The position numbers and the translations under genes are program-made. Shown piece after piece: positions 1 through 9,112 of a stretch of 64,000 nt of DNA; position 1 is the stretch's first letter, and the number at the start of each line of letters is the position of its first letter. Under the pieces are notes generated by a model. The model ran no database searches. It was given only the letters and a program-made list of their open reading frames with translations, and was not told the DNA's origin. Source of the stretch: Parvibaculum sp. (GTDB taxonomy: Bacteria > Pseudomonadota > Alphaproteobacteria > Parvibaculales > Parvibaculaceae); contig JAUSMV010000030.1 in the NCBI GenBank assembly GCA_030645235.1, positions 1,608,988-1,672,987 on the forward strand. The letters are read 5' to 3'.

Positions 1-1257
1 AAGGTTGAAGAGGCCCGAACCGTAGCGCAGTTCCTCCGGCCCCAGACTGTTCAAGGCCATGCCGACGGACGGCACGATGCAGAGAAGGAGCGCAAAGCCG
101 CGCAGGCCCTGCGGGATGAACAGCTCATCAAACCCCCATGACGAAGTGACAAAGGAAAACATCCAGAGCGAGATGGCAAAGAGCGAAAAGCCGACGCTGA
201 TGACCACGCGCTGATCAACAACCGTCGTCAGCCTTGCGGCAAGCGGCGCGCTGAACACCATGAAAATACCGGCAACAAAAACGGTCATGCCGATATCGAG
301 GCTTGAATAACCGCTGACACGCCCGAGAAAAACGGGTGTCAGATAAGTCGCTGAGTAAAGTCCAAAGCCGATCACGATGTTGAGGACGCAAGCGAGCGCA
401 AAGACCGGATTGCGAAAGGGCGTCAGTTTCAACACCGGCATGGTCGAATAGAAGGACCGCTCGAGGAACACCAGAAAGCCGATGAAGGAGACCCAGGCCA
501 CTGTGCGGATCGTCTCATCTTCAAACCACTGGTAACGCGGGCCTTCTTCCAAAATATATTGAAAGGCGCCTAGGAAGATCGCGAGCGATGCCACATGGAG
601 CCAGTCGATGCGCTTCAGCATGGACAAATTGGCTTCATCAACCTTGCCGAGTGTAGCGAGCGAAACCGCGATGATTGTGCCGGGGATGACGTTGATGAAA
701 AAGAGCCAGTGCCAGCTCCATGTCTCGGTGATGAGACCACCAAGCGTCGGGCCCAATGTGGGCGCGAGTGTTGAGACCATGCCGAGAACCGCCGGGATCA
801 TGGCGCGCTGCTTGCCGGTGAAAAGCGAAAAGCCCGTGGCAAAAACGGTCGGTACCATCGCGCCGCCGACAAAGCCTTGTATCGCGCGAAAGATGATCAT
901 CGATTCAATCGACCAAGCGAGACCGCAAAGAAGGCTCGCCAGCGTGAAGAGCACAGCGGAGCCGACAAAGAGCCAGCGCGTTGAAATGGCCTGAGAGAGA
1001 AAAGCGGCCAAAGGAATCATCACGATCTCGGCCATGAGATAGGAGGTTTGCACCCAGGCGATTTCGTCCGGTCCTGCCGAGAGGCCCGCCTGAATGGAAT
1101 TCAACGACGCCGCGACGATCTGAATGTCGAGGAGCGCCATGAACTGGCCGAAGGCCATGATTGCAAAAATCAGAAGCTTGCGTTTGTCGGACATGGACGC
1201 AACGGGATCGGCCGAGAGGGGGACGGGGTTGAGGGGGGCCGCGTCTGAAATACTCAT
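1..1257 (-). CDS. DHA2-family multidrug efflux MFS transporter, C-terminus cut off by window edge
   Basis: Inner-membrane drug:proton antiporter of the 14-helix EmrB/FarB type. I translated the minus strand from the ATG at 1257. The first 419 codons are open to the window edge, against about 510 in the family, so the last helices are missing. The visible protein has a short polar N-terminus, then a helix with the family signature FMALLDIQIVAASL, and a motif-C-like segment (TLAPTLGPTLGG) near residue 155, typical of antiporters. It is transcribed divergently from tetR; the HlyD adaptor that should partner it lies at the end of the opposite operon. Such pumps usually join HlyD/EmrA and an outer-membrane TolC-like channel; no channel gene is visible here. 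Substrates cannot be read from sequence. The shared intergenic palindrome suggests control by the TetR protein. Confidence 0.9.
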   Translation of the reverse strand, partial: MSISDAAPLNPVPLSADPVASMSDKRKLLIFAIMAFGQFMALLDIQIVAASLNSIQAGLSAGPDEIAWVQTSYLMAEIVMIPLAAFLSQAISTRWLFVGSAVLFTLASLLCGLAWSIESMIIFRAIQGFVGGAMVPTVFATGFSLFTGKQRAMIPAVLGMVSTLAPTLGPTLGGLITETWSWHWLFFINVIPGTIIAVSLATLGKVDEANLSMLKRIDWLHVASLAIFLGAFQYILEEGPRYQWFEDETIRTVAWVSFIGFLVFLERSFYSTMPVLKLTPFRNPVFALACVLNIVIGFGLYSATYLTPVFLGRVSGYSSLDIGMTVFVAGIFMVFSAPLAARLTTVVDQRVVISVGFSLFAISLWMFSFVTSSWGFDELFIPQGLRGFALLLCIVPSVGMALNSLGPEELRYGSGLFNL

Positions 1258-1300
1258 AGATGATCCCCTTCAGGCCCCGCTTTTCTCTTTCGGGGAGGTC

Positions 1301-1331
1301 TTGACTTATAGTATGATGATCATCATATAAA
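1301..1331. promoter_or_regulatory. Promoter with overlapping perfect 16-bp palindrome, probable TetR operator
   Basis: The sequence TATGATGATCATCATA at 1312-1327 is a perfect palindrome. It lies in the 99-bp gap between the divergent efflux pump and tetR genes. A -35-like TTGACT sits at 1301-1306, and a -10-like TATAAA at 1326-1331 (spacer 19) or CATATA at 1324-1329 (spacer 17), so the palindrome fills the spacer. Binding there would block RNA polymerase. TetR regulators normally bind such dyads beside their own gene; assignment to this TetR is inference. Confidence 0.7.
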
Positions 1332-1356
1332 CCTCACACGAGGAGATACAAGTCCC

Positions 1357-1938
1357 ATGCGTTACTCTGAAGAGCACAAAGCCGAGACCCATAAGCGCTT
1401 GCTTGGCGTCGCCAGTGCTGTCTTGCGCAAAAGCGGTCCTGACGGCTTGTCGGTCGCCGAGACGATGAAGGCGGCCGGTCTCACGCATGGCGGCTTTTAT
1501 GCGCATTTCAAATCGAAAGACGCGCTGCTGACCGAAACATTGACTTATGTGTTTGAAGAGATGCGTGAGCTTTGGGACCGGCGCACGGCGAGCCTTGCGC
1601 CCCGCGCGGGCTTAGAAAAATTCATCGACCAATATGTGTCTGAGCGTCACCGCGATCACGCCGCCGATGGCTGTCCTGTCGTTGCGCTGAATTCTGATCT
1701 GCCGCGCCAGTCCAAGAAATTCCGCAGCGCTTTCGACAAGGGTGTGAAGTCCATGCAGACGCGCCTCAGCGCGCGGCTTGAAGCGGCAGGCGTCAAAGAT
1801 CATGACACGCTTGCCCCTGCCCTTCTCGCCATGATGGTCGGGGCGGTCGCTCTGTCGCGCACGCTTTCTGACAAAGCCCAGTCTGACGCATTGCTCGCCA
1901 CCACGCGCGAAACCATTAAAGCGCGCCTTCTTTCCTGA
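1357..1938 (+). CDS. TetR/AcrR-family transcriptional regulator
   Basis: DNA-binding repressor of 193 residues, the usual TetR length. The N-terminal helix-turn-helix covers about residues 10-57, with the recognition-helix region AAGLTHGGFYAHFKSKDAL typical of the family (GGFYxHFxSK). The C-terminal half is a helical ligand-binding and dimerisation domain whose ligand is unknown. It is the first gene of a tightly spaced rightward set with a PaaI-type thioesterase and a HlyD adaptor, and is divergent from the efflux pump. A perfect palindrome overlaps its promoter, so it probably represses both itself and the pump until a toxic small molecule binds. The ATG start follows a GAGGAG-type ribosome site. 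Confidence 0.92.
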   Translation: MRYSEEHKAETHKRLLGVASAVLRKSGPDGLSVAETMKAAGLTHGGFYAHFKSKDALLTETLTYVFEEMRELWDRRTASLAPRAGLEKFIDQYVSERHRDHAADGCPVVALNSDLPRQSKKFRSAFDKGVKSMQTRLSARLEAAGVKDHDTLAPALLAMMVGAVALSRTLSDKAQSDALLATTRETIKARLLS

Positions 1939-1971
1939 CTAGCCCGCACTCCCCGAAGACGAGGTCATGCC

Positions 1972-2472
1972 ATGACAATTGCTCTCCCCAATGCAGATGC
2001 TCTTCCTAGTTCCGGCGCTCTTAACGTCGCCAAGGATTTCTCAACGCTGACCGGCCTTGAACAGTTGCTCGCAACCTTTGCCGGGAAGACCGGTTATAAT
2101 GGCATGGTGCAGACGATGGGCTTTGAGCCTGTCGGTGCGACCGAAGGCGAAGTCACGTTTGAAGGGGCACCGACGCGGGCGCATTTTAATCCGCTGGGCA
2201 ATGTGCATGGCGGCTATGCCGCGACGCTGCTCGACACCGTGATGGGCTGCTCGGTCCATTCGAGCCTCAAAGCGGGCGAAGGCTTCACGACGCTGGAAAT
2301 CAAGATCGCCTATCACCGCCCGATGAGCGAGACGAGCGGGCCTTTGCGCGCGACGGGAAAAATTATCTCGCGCGGCAAGCGCACGAGCTTTGCCGAAGGT
2401 CATGTCTATGACAATCAGGGCAGGCTTTGCGCCAGCGGCACAACCACCTGTCTCATTTTTCCGATTGCATAA
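1972..2472 (+). CDS. PaaI/YdiI-type hotdog-fold thioesterase
   Basis: Predicted acyl-CoA thioesterase of 166 residues with a single hotdog domain. The active-site segment HFNPLGNVHGG lies at residues 71-81, followed by the long central helix (GYAATLLDTVMGC). The family hydrolyses aryl- or acyl-CoA esters in the cytoplasm; the substrate here is not predictable. The gene starts 33 bp after tetR and ends 26 bp before the HlyD gene, so it is very likely co-transcribed with them. A thioesterase inside an efflux operon is uncommon; it may detoxify a CoA conjugate of the compound that the pump removes, but that is inference. Confidence 0.85.
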   Translation: MTIALPNADALPSSGALNVAKDFSTLTGLEQLLATFAGKTGYNGMVQTMGFEPVGATEGEVTFEGAPTRAHFNPLGNVHGGYAATLLDTVMGCSVHSSLKAGEGFTTLEIKIAYHRPMSETSGPLRATGKIISRGKRTSFAEGHVYDNQGRLCASGTTTCLIFPIA

Positions 2473-2498
2473 TTTTTTTAACGTGAAGGCTTACGCCC

Positions 2499-3590
2499 AT
2501 GAACGCCATTGATGTGACCGCCGATGTGCTCCCGCGTGCGAGCGGAGGATTGCAAGCAAAACTGAAGGCGCTGCCCGCCCGCGCGCTCATTGTTGCCGGT
2601 ACCGCCGCGCTTGTCATCACGCTCGGGGCGACCTGGATCGCGCTGCCCGCCTCATCCGTCTCAACGGATGATGCCTATCTCAAAGCTGACAACACAATTG
2701 TCGCGCCGAAAGTGCACGGACTGATTGCGCAAGTGCTGGTACGCGAAAACGAACATGTGAATGCGGGCGATGTGCTGGTGCGTATTGATGGCGATGAATA
2801 CACGCAGGCCGTCAATGTGGCGCGCGCGGAACTCACGTCTGCTGAGGCGCTGCTCGCGCAGCAATCGGCGCAGGAGCAATATGCGGCTGCCAATGTCGTG
2901 GCATCAGCCACAGCCATTCGCGCGGCGGATGCCGAACGCGAACGCGCAAGGGCTGATGCGATGCGCTACAATGCGCTGGTGGGGCAAGGCCATATTGCGC
3001 AGCGTGACGCTGAGCGTGTGCGCGCCACCGCGATTGCGGCGAGCGCGTCTGCCGAGAAATCCCGCGCTGATCTCACCGCCAGCGAAAGTCAGGCTGTGGT
3101 TGTGAGCCATACGCGCGCGCGGCTTGAGGCCGATGTGGCAAAGGCGAAAGCAGCGCTTGCCATTGCCGAGCTCGATCTCGACCACGCCACCGTGCGCGCG
3201 CCCGTTGCCGGCATTGTCGGTGACCGCGCGGCGCAGGTCGGCGCTTACGTGCAGCCCGGCACAAGCCTTATGCGCATCGTGCCGATGGAGACGATTTACG
3301 TCACCGCCAATTTCAAAGAAACGCAGATCGCGCGGATGAATGCGGGCCAGCCTGCGCGCGTCAAAGTCGATGCGGTGCCGGGCGAGACCTTTGCCGGTGA
3401 AGTTGAGAGTTTCTCGCCTGCATCAGGCTCTGAATTTGCCCTTTTGCCGTTTGAACCGGCGACCGGCAATTTCACCCGCATCGTTCAGCGTCTGCCCGTG
3501 CGGATCAGGATTCTGCCAAACCAGCCGCATGCCGAACGCCTGCGTCCGGGTCTGTCGGCAACGGTGAAAGTTGATTTGTCAGGGAGCTAA
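2499..3590 (+). CDS. HlyD-family periplasmic adaptor (membrane fusion protein, EmrA-like)
   Basis: Membrane fusion protein of 363 residues linking an inner-membrane pump to an outer-membrane channel. A single N-terminal membrane helix spans about residues 28-50 (ALIVAGTAALVITLGATWIAL). It is followed by a biotinyl-lipoyl half (DDAYLKADNTIVAPKVHG), a long alanine-rich coiled-coil hairpin (about residues 105-225), and the returning lipoyl half and beta-barrel (VRAPVAGIVGDR). This is the EmrA layout and matches the DHA2 pump encoded divergently at 1-1257. Its last four bases overlap the convergent yifB stop. Separation of the adaptor from its pump by a divergent promoter is less common than the emrA-emrB order. 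Confidence 0.9.
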   Translation: MNAIDVTADVLPRASGGLQAKLKALPARALIVAGTAALVITLGATWIALPASSVSTDDAYLKADNTIVAPKVHGLIAQVLVRENEHVNAGDVLVRIDGDEYTQAVNVARAELTSAEALLAQQSAQEQYAAANVVASATAIRAADAERERARADAMRYNALVGQGHIAQRDAERVRATAIAASASAEKSRADLTASESQAVVVSHTRARLEADVAKAKAALAIAELDLDHATVRAPVAGIVGDRAAQVGAYVQPGTSLMRIVPMETIYVTANFKETQIARMNAGQPARVKVDAVPGETFAGEVESFSPASGSEFALLPFEPATGNFTRIVQRLPVRIRILPNQPHAERLRPGLSATVKVDLSGS

Positions 3591-5164
3591 GCGACGGCGC
3601 CGATCGCCGTGCCCTGACGGCTTGCCACCGGCTCGCGATAGGCCAAAGCCTCTGCCACGTGCAGGCGCTGCACGCTGCCCGAGCCGTCGAGATCAGCCAG
3701 CGTGCGGGCCACCCGCATGACCCGGTGATAGCCGCGCGCGGTGAGGCGCATCCGTTCAGCTGCTTCCCTCAGCAGCCGCAACCCCGCCTCATCGAGCGCG
3801 GCGACTTCTTCCAGAAGTTCGCCTTCGACATGGGCATTCAGTTGCGGGGCGCTATCGCCCATATGCGCCGCAAGCCGCTCATAACGCGCGGTTTGAATAT
3901 CGCGCGCCACAGCGACGCGGGCGGCGACTTCGCGTGAGCCTTCGGCGGGCGGCGGCAATGACAGATCGGCTGGGGAAACGGGGGGGACTTCAATGTGAAT
4001 GTCGATGCGGTCAAGAAGCGGGCCGGACAGTTTTGCCTGATAGTCGCCGACGCAACGCGGCAGACGCGGGCAGGCGCGTGTGACATCGCCTGCATGACCG
4101 CAGCGGCAGGGATTCATGGCGGCGACAAGCTGAAAGCGCGCGGGGTATGTCACATGCGCATTGGCGCGGGCGACGACCGCCTCGCCCGTCTCAATCGGTT
4201 GACGCAGACTATCCAAAACCTGTCGCGGGAATTCCGGCAGTTCATCAAGGAACAAAACCCCGCGATGGGCAAGCGAGACTTCGCCGGGCTTGGCGCGCAG
4301 GCCGCCGCCGACAAGGGCGGCCATCGAAGCTGAATGATGCGGCGCACGGAAAGCACGCGCGCGACCCATGCCTGTTTGTTGGAGCACGCCGGCAATCGAT
4401 GCGATCATTGACACGTCGAGCATCTCGCGCGGGGAAAGCGGCGGTAAAATTCCCGGGAGGCGCGATGCGAGCATTGATTTACCGGAGCCGGGGGGCCCGA
4501 CCATCAGCATATTGTGACCACCGGCAGCGGCGACTTCGAGCGCGCGTTTCGCCGTCTCCTGTCCTTTGATGTCACGCAGATCGGCCACGGCGCGGGCTTC
4601 GCTTGTCTGCATCGGCTGCGGCTCGCTCAATACTTGCGTGCCTTTGAAATGATTGACGAGGGCGATGATGGAGCGCGGGGCCAAAATACCGCCTGGATTT
4701 TCCGCGCTCATGCCCGCCCATGCCGCTTCCGGTCCGCAGGCCGAGGGGCAGATCAGCCCCTTGCCGCGCGCGTTTGCCGCCATGGCCGCAGGGAGCGCGC
4801 CCGCCACCGCCTTGATCTGACCGTCCAAAGACAGTTCGCCGATCACGACGTAATTATCGAGGTCGGATTGCGACATCACGCCCATGACGACGAGGAGGCC
4901 GAGCGCAATCGGCAAATCATAATGGCTGCCCTCTTTGGGCATGTCGGCGGGGGCTAAATTGACTGTGATGCGTTTGGGCGGCAGACCCAGACCAATGGCC
5001 TGCAAGGCGGCACGCACGCGCTCGCGGCTTTCAGCCACCGCCTTGTCGCCCAGACCCACAATGGCAAAAGTCGGGATGGCCCCGCCCGCCGACATGTGAC
5101 ACTGCACATCGACAGGTCTTGCCTCAACGCCCTGAAACGCCACTGTTTCGACCCGCGCGACCAT
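3587..5164 (-). CDS. yifB: YifB family Mg-chelatase-like AAA+ ATPase
   Basis: ATPase of the YifB/ComM family, about 525 residues. ComM is a helicase promoting branch migration in natural transformation; the role outside transformable bacteria is unclear. Domains in order: an N-terminal Lon-protease-like ChlI domain (from MVARVETVAFQGVEARPVDV), a Mg-chelatase AAA+ core with Walker A GPPGSGKS (about residue 222) and Walker B (FLDELPEF), then a C-terminal Mg-chelatase domain with the CRCGH zinc-binding-like cysteines. I chose ATG 5164 because AGGGGG stands 6 bases upstream; a GTG 30 bases further upstream has no ribosome site. It ends against the HlyD gene and has no evident operon partner. Confidence 0.93.
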   Translation of the reverse strand: MVARVETVAFQGVEARPVDVQCHMSAGGAIPTFAIVGLGDKAVAESRERVRAALQAIGLGLPPKRITVNLAPADMPKEGSHYDLPIALGLLVVMGVMSQSDLDNYVVIGELSLDGQIKAVAGALPAAMAANARGKGLICPSACGPEAAWAGMSAENPGGILAPRSIIALVNHFKGTQVLSEPQPMQTSEARAVADLRDIKGQETAKRALEVAAAGGHNMLMVGPPGSGKSMLASRLPGILPPLSPREMLDVSMIASIAGVLQQTGMGRARAFRAPHHSASMAALVGGGLRAKPGEVSLAHRGVLFLDELPEFPRQVLDSLRQPIETGEAVVARANAHVTYPARFQLVAAMNPCRCGHAGDVTRACPRLPRCVGDYQAKLSGPLLDRIDIHIEVPPVSPADLSLPPPAEGSREVAARVAVARDIQTARYERLAAHMGDSAPQLNAHVEGELLEEVAALDEAGLRLLREAAERMRLTARGYHRVMRVARTLADLDGSGSVQRLHVAEALAYREPVASRQGTAIGAVA

Positions 5165-5366
5165 GTTTGCCCCCTTGATGGACGACACACTCACGCAACG
5201 GACAACAAGAGCCGCTTCAAAAGCTCTTGCGAAAGTTTGGGTGAAACAGAGAAGATCGTCAAGAACGAAATGGGAACATTCGGACTTTCGCGCCCCATAA
5301 TGACCATGTTTGAGGCCGAAAGTCCCTTCGAAGACCGGCTGGGGGTTTCACAAAGGGAGACCGATA

Positions 5367-5555
5367 ATGACCACTGACAGCACTTGGCGCAAAAGCCTGA
5401 CCGCTTTCCTTCTCATCTCAGCGCTTGCCGCCACATCGGCTTGTGTGGGCCGCTCGCAGCCCGATCACGGGCCGATGGGATCGACCGCCACAGGCGGCGA
5501 CGCCGATATTCCCGACCGCAATTCGGAATCGACACCGATTGAGAAGCCGCTTTAA
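5367..5555 (+). CDS. Small putative lipoprotein (62 aa), function unknown
   Basis: Short gene with a good ribosome site (AAAGGGAGA about 8 bases before the ATG). The product has a charged start (MTTDSTWRKS), a hydrophobic stretch TAFLLISALAATSA and a cysteine at residue 26, which resembles a lipoprotein signal with a weak lipobox (TSAC). The remaining 36 residues are polar, rich in G, D, E, S and P, and end KPL. I do not recognise a family. It stands alone between yifB and the convergent dipeptidase gene, whose stop codon overlaps its own. The 200 bp upstream hold no other feature I can support. Confidence 0.55.
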   Translation: MTTDSTWRKSLTAFLLISALAATSACVGRSQPDHGPMGSTATGGDADIPDRNSESTPIEKPL

Positions 5556-6808
5556 GGCGCGGGTCGCACTCTTCCGGCGGCGGCGACTTCATCCATCACG
5601 CGCATGAGGTTGCCGCCCCAGATTTTGCCGATGTCCTCGTCTGAATAGCCACGCCGGATCAGTTCTTCGGTAACGTGATGTGTTTCCGACGCATCCGCCC
5701 AGCCGTCAATACCGCCGCCGCCCTGAAAATCCGACGCGATGCCGACATGGTCAATACCGATCAGTTTCACCGCATAGTCGATGTGATCGACAAGAAGCTT
5801 CACGTCGGCGCGGGGATATTTTTTGTTGAGATCTGCGAGACCGTCGAAGAATTTTTTCTTGGTGGCGGCGTCGGCATCAAAGATCGCATCAAGGCTCGTA
5901 AATCCGAGCGACTTAGCCAGCTCACCGCGCAGCTTCTTTTTTTCCGGCGGCATGGGTTTCAGATATTCATCAAAAGCCACGATCTGAATGACCCCGCCTT
6001 TGGCGGCAAGCGCCTTCATCTCCTCGTCAGACATATTGCGCGGATGGGGATGGAGCGCGAAGACCGCCGAATGGGACGCGATGATCGGCGCGCGCGAGGT
6101 TTCAATGGCCTGCAATGTTGCTGATTTCGCCGCATGGCTCACATCGACCATGAGGCCGAGGTCATTTGCCCGCGCGATAGCCTTGCGACCAAAGTCTGAC
6201 AGGCCACCATGCTCACCGCCTTCATCATTGGTCTTATCACCCAAATCTTTTTTCGGCTGTGCACTATCAGCAATGTCATTGTGGCCGTTATGCACGAGAC
6301 CGAAATAACGCGCGCCCAATGCATAATAAGCATCAAGCAGATTGAGGTCACGGCCGATGGAGTAGCCGTTCTCGATGCCGATGAGCGCGACGCTTTTGCC
6401 TTCGGCGTGAATACGGCGAATGTCATCGGACGTAAGTGCGAGACCGACGTCTTTTGAATAAAGCTCATCTGTCATGCGGTGGATCGCGGCAAACTTTGCA
6501 AAGGCTTCAGATGCCGCTTCGGCATAGCCTGTCGCATCGCGTTTTGTCTGATCGACATAGGCGATGAAAAAAACCGCATCAAGCCCGCCTGCCTTCATGC
6601 GCGGCAGATCAACGAGTACCGGCGGCGGGTTTGATTTTGACGGATCGTAACGCTCGCTCGCAAAAAAGGTCGGAATATCCGTATGCGTATCAATCGTGAT
6701 GATTTTTGACTGAAGGTCTTTGGCGTGTGCTTCGGGCGTTTGCTCTGCGCCACAGGCTGATGTGGTGAGGGCCAGAGTCACGACGAGTAATGCAATCAGA
6801 TGTTTCAT
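5552..6808 (-). CDS. Lipoprotein membrane dipeptidase (peptidase family M19)
   Basis: Zinc dipeptidase of 418 residues, related to renal dipeptidase, which cleaves dipeptides including some with D-residues. The N-terminus MKHLIALLVVTLALTTSAC is a lipoprotein signal with modified cysteine at residue 19, so the enzyme is probably anchored in the periplasm. Metal ligands are visible: HTD at residues 42-44, the bridging glutamate in IGIENGYS, two histidines in VSHAAK and IASHSAVF, and an aspartate in IGIASDFQGG. It follows the L,D-transpeptidase gene by 26 bp and gshB, all leftward, so it may be co-transcribed. A periplasmic dipeptidase beside an L,D-transpeptidase suggests a cell-wall or peptide-recycling role, but this is inference. 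Confidence 0.92.
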   Translation of the reverse strand: MKHLIALLVVTLALTTSACGAEQTPEAHAKDLQSKIITIDTHTDIPTFFASERYDPSKSNPPPVLVDLPRMKAGGLDAVFFIAYVDQTKRDATGYAEAASEAFAKFAAIHRMTDELYSKDVGLALTSDDIRRIHAEGKSVALIGIENGYSIGRDLNLLDAYYALGARYFGLVHNGHNDIADSAQPKKDLGDKTNDEGGEHGGLSDFGRKAIARANDLGLMVDVSHAAKSATLQAIETSRAPIIASHSAVFALHPHPRNMSDEEMKALAAKGGVIQIVAFDEYLKPMPPEKKKLRGELAKSLGFTSLDAIFDADAATKKKFFDGLADLNKKYPRADVKLLVDHIDYAVKLIGIDHVGIASDFQGGGGIDGWADASETHHVTEELIRRGYSDEDIGKIWGGNLMRVMDEVAAAGRVRPAP

Positions 6809-6834
6809 TAGCCCCTCAGCCTTTCACACAAAAT

Positions 6835-7347
6835 TCAGTGCATAATATCAACGACCGTTCCGTTATCGACCATAGACCAGATTTCGTCGATCTCACCATT
6901 CGTGACTGCGATACAGCCATCGGTCCAATCGACCCAAGTGTTCATAAAGCCCAGAAAGCCCAATCCATTGCGCATTCCGTGAATCATAATATCGCCGCCT
7001 GCAGGGAGTCCCAGTTTTGCAGCGCGTTCTTTGTCTTCAGCATTGGGATAGGAAAGGCGCAGGGCGCGGTGAAAGGCGCTGTCTTCTTTGTGTTCAGTGA
7101 TCATGTATCGCCCCTCAGGGGTCCGCCCATCACCTTCGCGCGTCTTTGCTTCCGGCCCACCTTTGCCGAGCGCTACCGTGTAAGTCACCAGAAGCCGGTC
7201 GCCCTGATAAAGGCCCATTCGATGGTCTGATTTCTCAATAATGATACGGTCCGCTTTGCCGGTCGGCACCGGACCGGAACAGGCGCTGAGGCCAAGCGTC
7301 ACCATGAGCGCGATGACGGTAAGAAACTTTAACGGAGACACCGCCAA
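6835..7347 (-). CDS. L,D-transpeptidase (YkuD/ErfK family) lipoprotein
   Basis: Predicted peptidoglycan L,D-transpeptidase of 170 residues, close to a bare YkuD catalytic domain. The N-terminus (TVIALMVTLGLSAC) gives a lipoprotein signal with cysteine 23. The catalytic motif is IHG (His123) and TDGCIAV (Cys145); the usual SxGC is TDGC here. The likely start is TTG 7347, directly abutting the gshB stop codon, with GAGG 11 bases upstream; a GTG two codons later is possible. Translation is probably coupled to gshB. The family forms 3-3 cross-links or attaches lipoproteins; small single-domain members can also have other roles. Confidence 0.88.
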   Translation of the reverse strand: MAVSPLKFLTVIALMVTLGLSACSGPVPTGKADRIIIEKSDHRMGLYQGDRLLVTYTVALGKGGPEAKTREGDGRTPEGRYMITEHKEDSAFHRALRLSYPNAEDKERAAKLGLPAGGDIMIHGMRNGLGFLGFMNTWVDWTDGCIAVTNGEIDEIWSMVDNGTVVDIMH

Positions 7348-8286
7348 TTATCGGCGGGCCTCAATTGCATCCCAGACGAGTCCGGCCAAGTTCGAGCCGT
7401 TAAAGCGGTCAACTTCCTGAATGCCTGTGGGGGATGTCACATTGATCTCGGTGAGATAATCACCGATGACGTCGATGCCGACAAAGATCAATCCACGGCG
7501 TTTCAGTTCCGGTCCGATCATGTCGCAGATCTCCTGCTCACGTTTCGTCAGCAGGGATTTTTCAGCGCGGCCGCCGACATGCATGTTGGAGCGCGCCTCA
7601 CCTTCAGCAGGGACGCGGTTGATGGCACCGACGGGGACACCATCGACCAGAATGATGCGCTTGTCGCCCTTGCGCACCTCGGGCAGATATTTCTGCGCGA
7701 TGATCGGCTCGCGATTGATTGAGCCGAACATTTCCAGAAGCGAGGCAAGGTTTTCATCGCCCTCACGCAGACGAAAGACGCCGGCGCCGCCATTGCCGAA
7801 CAAGGGTTTCACGATGATGTCGCGGAACTCCTCGCGGAAGGCCTTGATCTCGGCGACATCGCGGCTGATGAGCGTCGGCGGCAACAGGCCCTGAAAGCGG
7901 GTGGCGAAAAGCTTTTCCGGCGCATTGCGGACTTCCGCCGGATCGTTGACCACCAGTGTTTTGGGGTGGATCACATCAAGCATATGTGTGGTGGTGATAT
8001 AGCTCATGTCGAAAGGCGGGTCCTGCCGCAGCAGCACCACATCGAATTCACCCAGATTGACCACCTCCTCCGCGCCGAGCGTGGCGTGATTGTCCAACTC
8101 GCGGCGGAAGGTCAGGGCCTGACCGCGGGCATAGACGCGACCATCGCGCATCGAGAGGTGTTTGGGCTCGTAATAGAACAGCGTGTGGCCGCGACGCTGC
8201 GCCTCAAGCCCTAAGGCAAAGGTTGAATCGCCGTGAATATTGATGGTCTGGACCGGGTCCATCTGGAGGGCAACTTTGAGGTTCAT
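7348..8286 (-). CDS. gshB: Glutathione synthetase
   Basis: ATP-grasp ligase joining gamma-glutamylcysteine and glycine in the last step of glutathione synthesis, in the cytoplasm. The 312-residue product begins with the conserved [20 protein letters not shown]. The ATP-grasp loop [16 protein letters not shown] and the C-terminal [14 protein letters not shown] are intact. I chose ATG 8286 because GGAG stands 5 bases upstream; an ATG 15 bases further upstream lacks a ribosome site. It heads a leftward set with the L,D-transpeptidase and dipeptidase genes. A gshB near yraN and rsmI is a frequent arrangement in Alphaproteobacteria. Confidence 0.96.
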   Translation of the reverse strand: MNLKVALQMDPVQTINIHGDSTFALGLEAQRRGHTLFYYEPKHLSMRDGRVYARGQALTFRRELDNHATLGAEEVVNLGEFDVVLLRQDPPFDMSYITTTHMLDVIHPKTLVVNDPAEVRNAPEKLFATRFQGLLPPTLISRDVAEIKAFREEFRDIIVKPLFGNGGAGVFRLREGDENLASLLEMFGSINREPIIAQKYLPEVRKGDKRIILVDGVPVGAINRVPAEGEARSNMHVGGRAEKSLLTKREQEICDMIGPELKRRGLIFVGIDVIGDYLTEINVTSPTGIQEVDRFNGSNLAGLVWDAIEARR

Positions 8287-8414
8287 GGGGACTCCGGTCA
8301 TTTCGTCAGATTTTACGTTTCGCAGAATGTGGGGGAGGCGGGCGGAAAAGACCAGAGGTGTGCTTGAACTTTCAGGCCGCCCAAGCGAGGCTGGGGGCCA
8401 GAGAGGTTTCCCCC

Positions 8415-9104
8415 ATGGTCCATGATCTCATTACCTTTGGCCTGACGACGCTGGCGGGTTATTTCGCCATTGCGAACCCTATCTCGGCCACCCCTATCTT
8501 CATTTCACTGACCCAGGGCGACCAGCCCGCCGTCAAACGCCAGATCGCCATCAATGCGGTTCTGACAGCCATTTTTGTCGTGGTGCTTTTCTCGGTTGCG
8601 GGCAAGCTTATCTTTGAACTCTTCGGCATCACCATGTCCGCCATGCGCATCGCGGGCGGCATTCTCGTGTCGATTGTGGGCTACCAGATGTTGCAGGGCC
8701 ATTCGTCCACCGTGCAGGTTCCCCTGCATGTCGATGGCGATGAGGCACGCGCCGATGTGATCGAGGCGCAGCTCTCGATTGCCATTTCGCCCTTGGGCAT
8801 GCCGATCATCGCCGGTCCCGGCACGATTGCGACCGCGGTCGGCTTTGCCGCCAATCCGGGCTTTGCCTACACCGCCGTCTCCATTGTGTCCTTCTGCGTC
8901 ATCGGCGCGCTCACCTACATCATGTTCATGCAGGCCGAACGCATTGTGCGGTTTCTCGGTGCAACCAATCTCACGGTCGTCACACGCCTGATGGGGCTTA
9001 TCGTTGCCACCGTCGGTGTTGAAATGATGCTGACGGGTTTCGGCGACACGATCCGCGAATTTGTCACGTCGCTACCGCCCGGCACGCTATCTATGCCTAA
9101 CTAA
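8415..9104 (+). CDS. MarC family integral membrane protein
   Basis: Inner-membrane protein of 229 residues with six predicted hydrophobic segments, e.g. [17 protein letters not shown] and [20 protein letters not shown]. The signature [13 protein letters not shown] and the second-half repeat [19 protein letters not shown] identify the MarC (UPF0056) family. Despite the name, MarC has no proven role in antibiotic resistance and its function is unknown. ATG 8415 has GAGAGG 8 bases upstream. The gene is divergent from gshB and convergent with the SirB1-like gene, so it is probably transcribed alone. Confidence 0.93.
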   Translation: MVHDLITFGLTTLAGYFAIANPISATPIFISLTQGDQPAVKRQIAINAVLTAIFVVVLFSVAGKLIFELFGITMSAMRIAGGILVSIVGYQMLQGHSSTVQVPLHVDGDEARADVIEAQLSIAISPLGMPIIAGPGTIATAVGFAANPGFAYTAVSIVSFCVIGALTYIMFMQAERIVRFLGATNLTVVTRLMGLIVATVGVEMMLTGFGDTIREFVTSLPPGTLSMPN

Positions 9105-9112
9105 AAAGGGGC

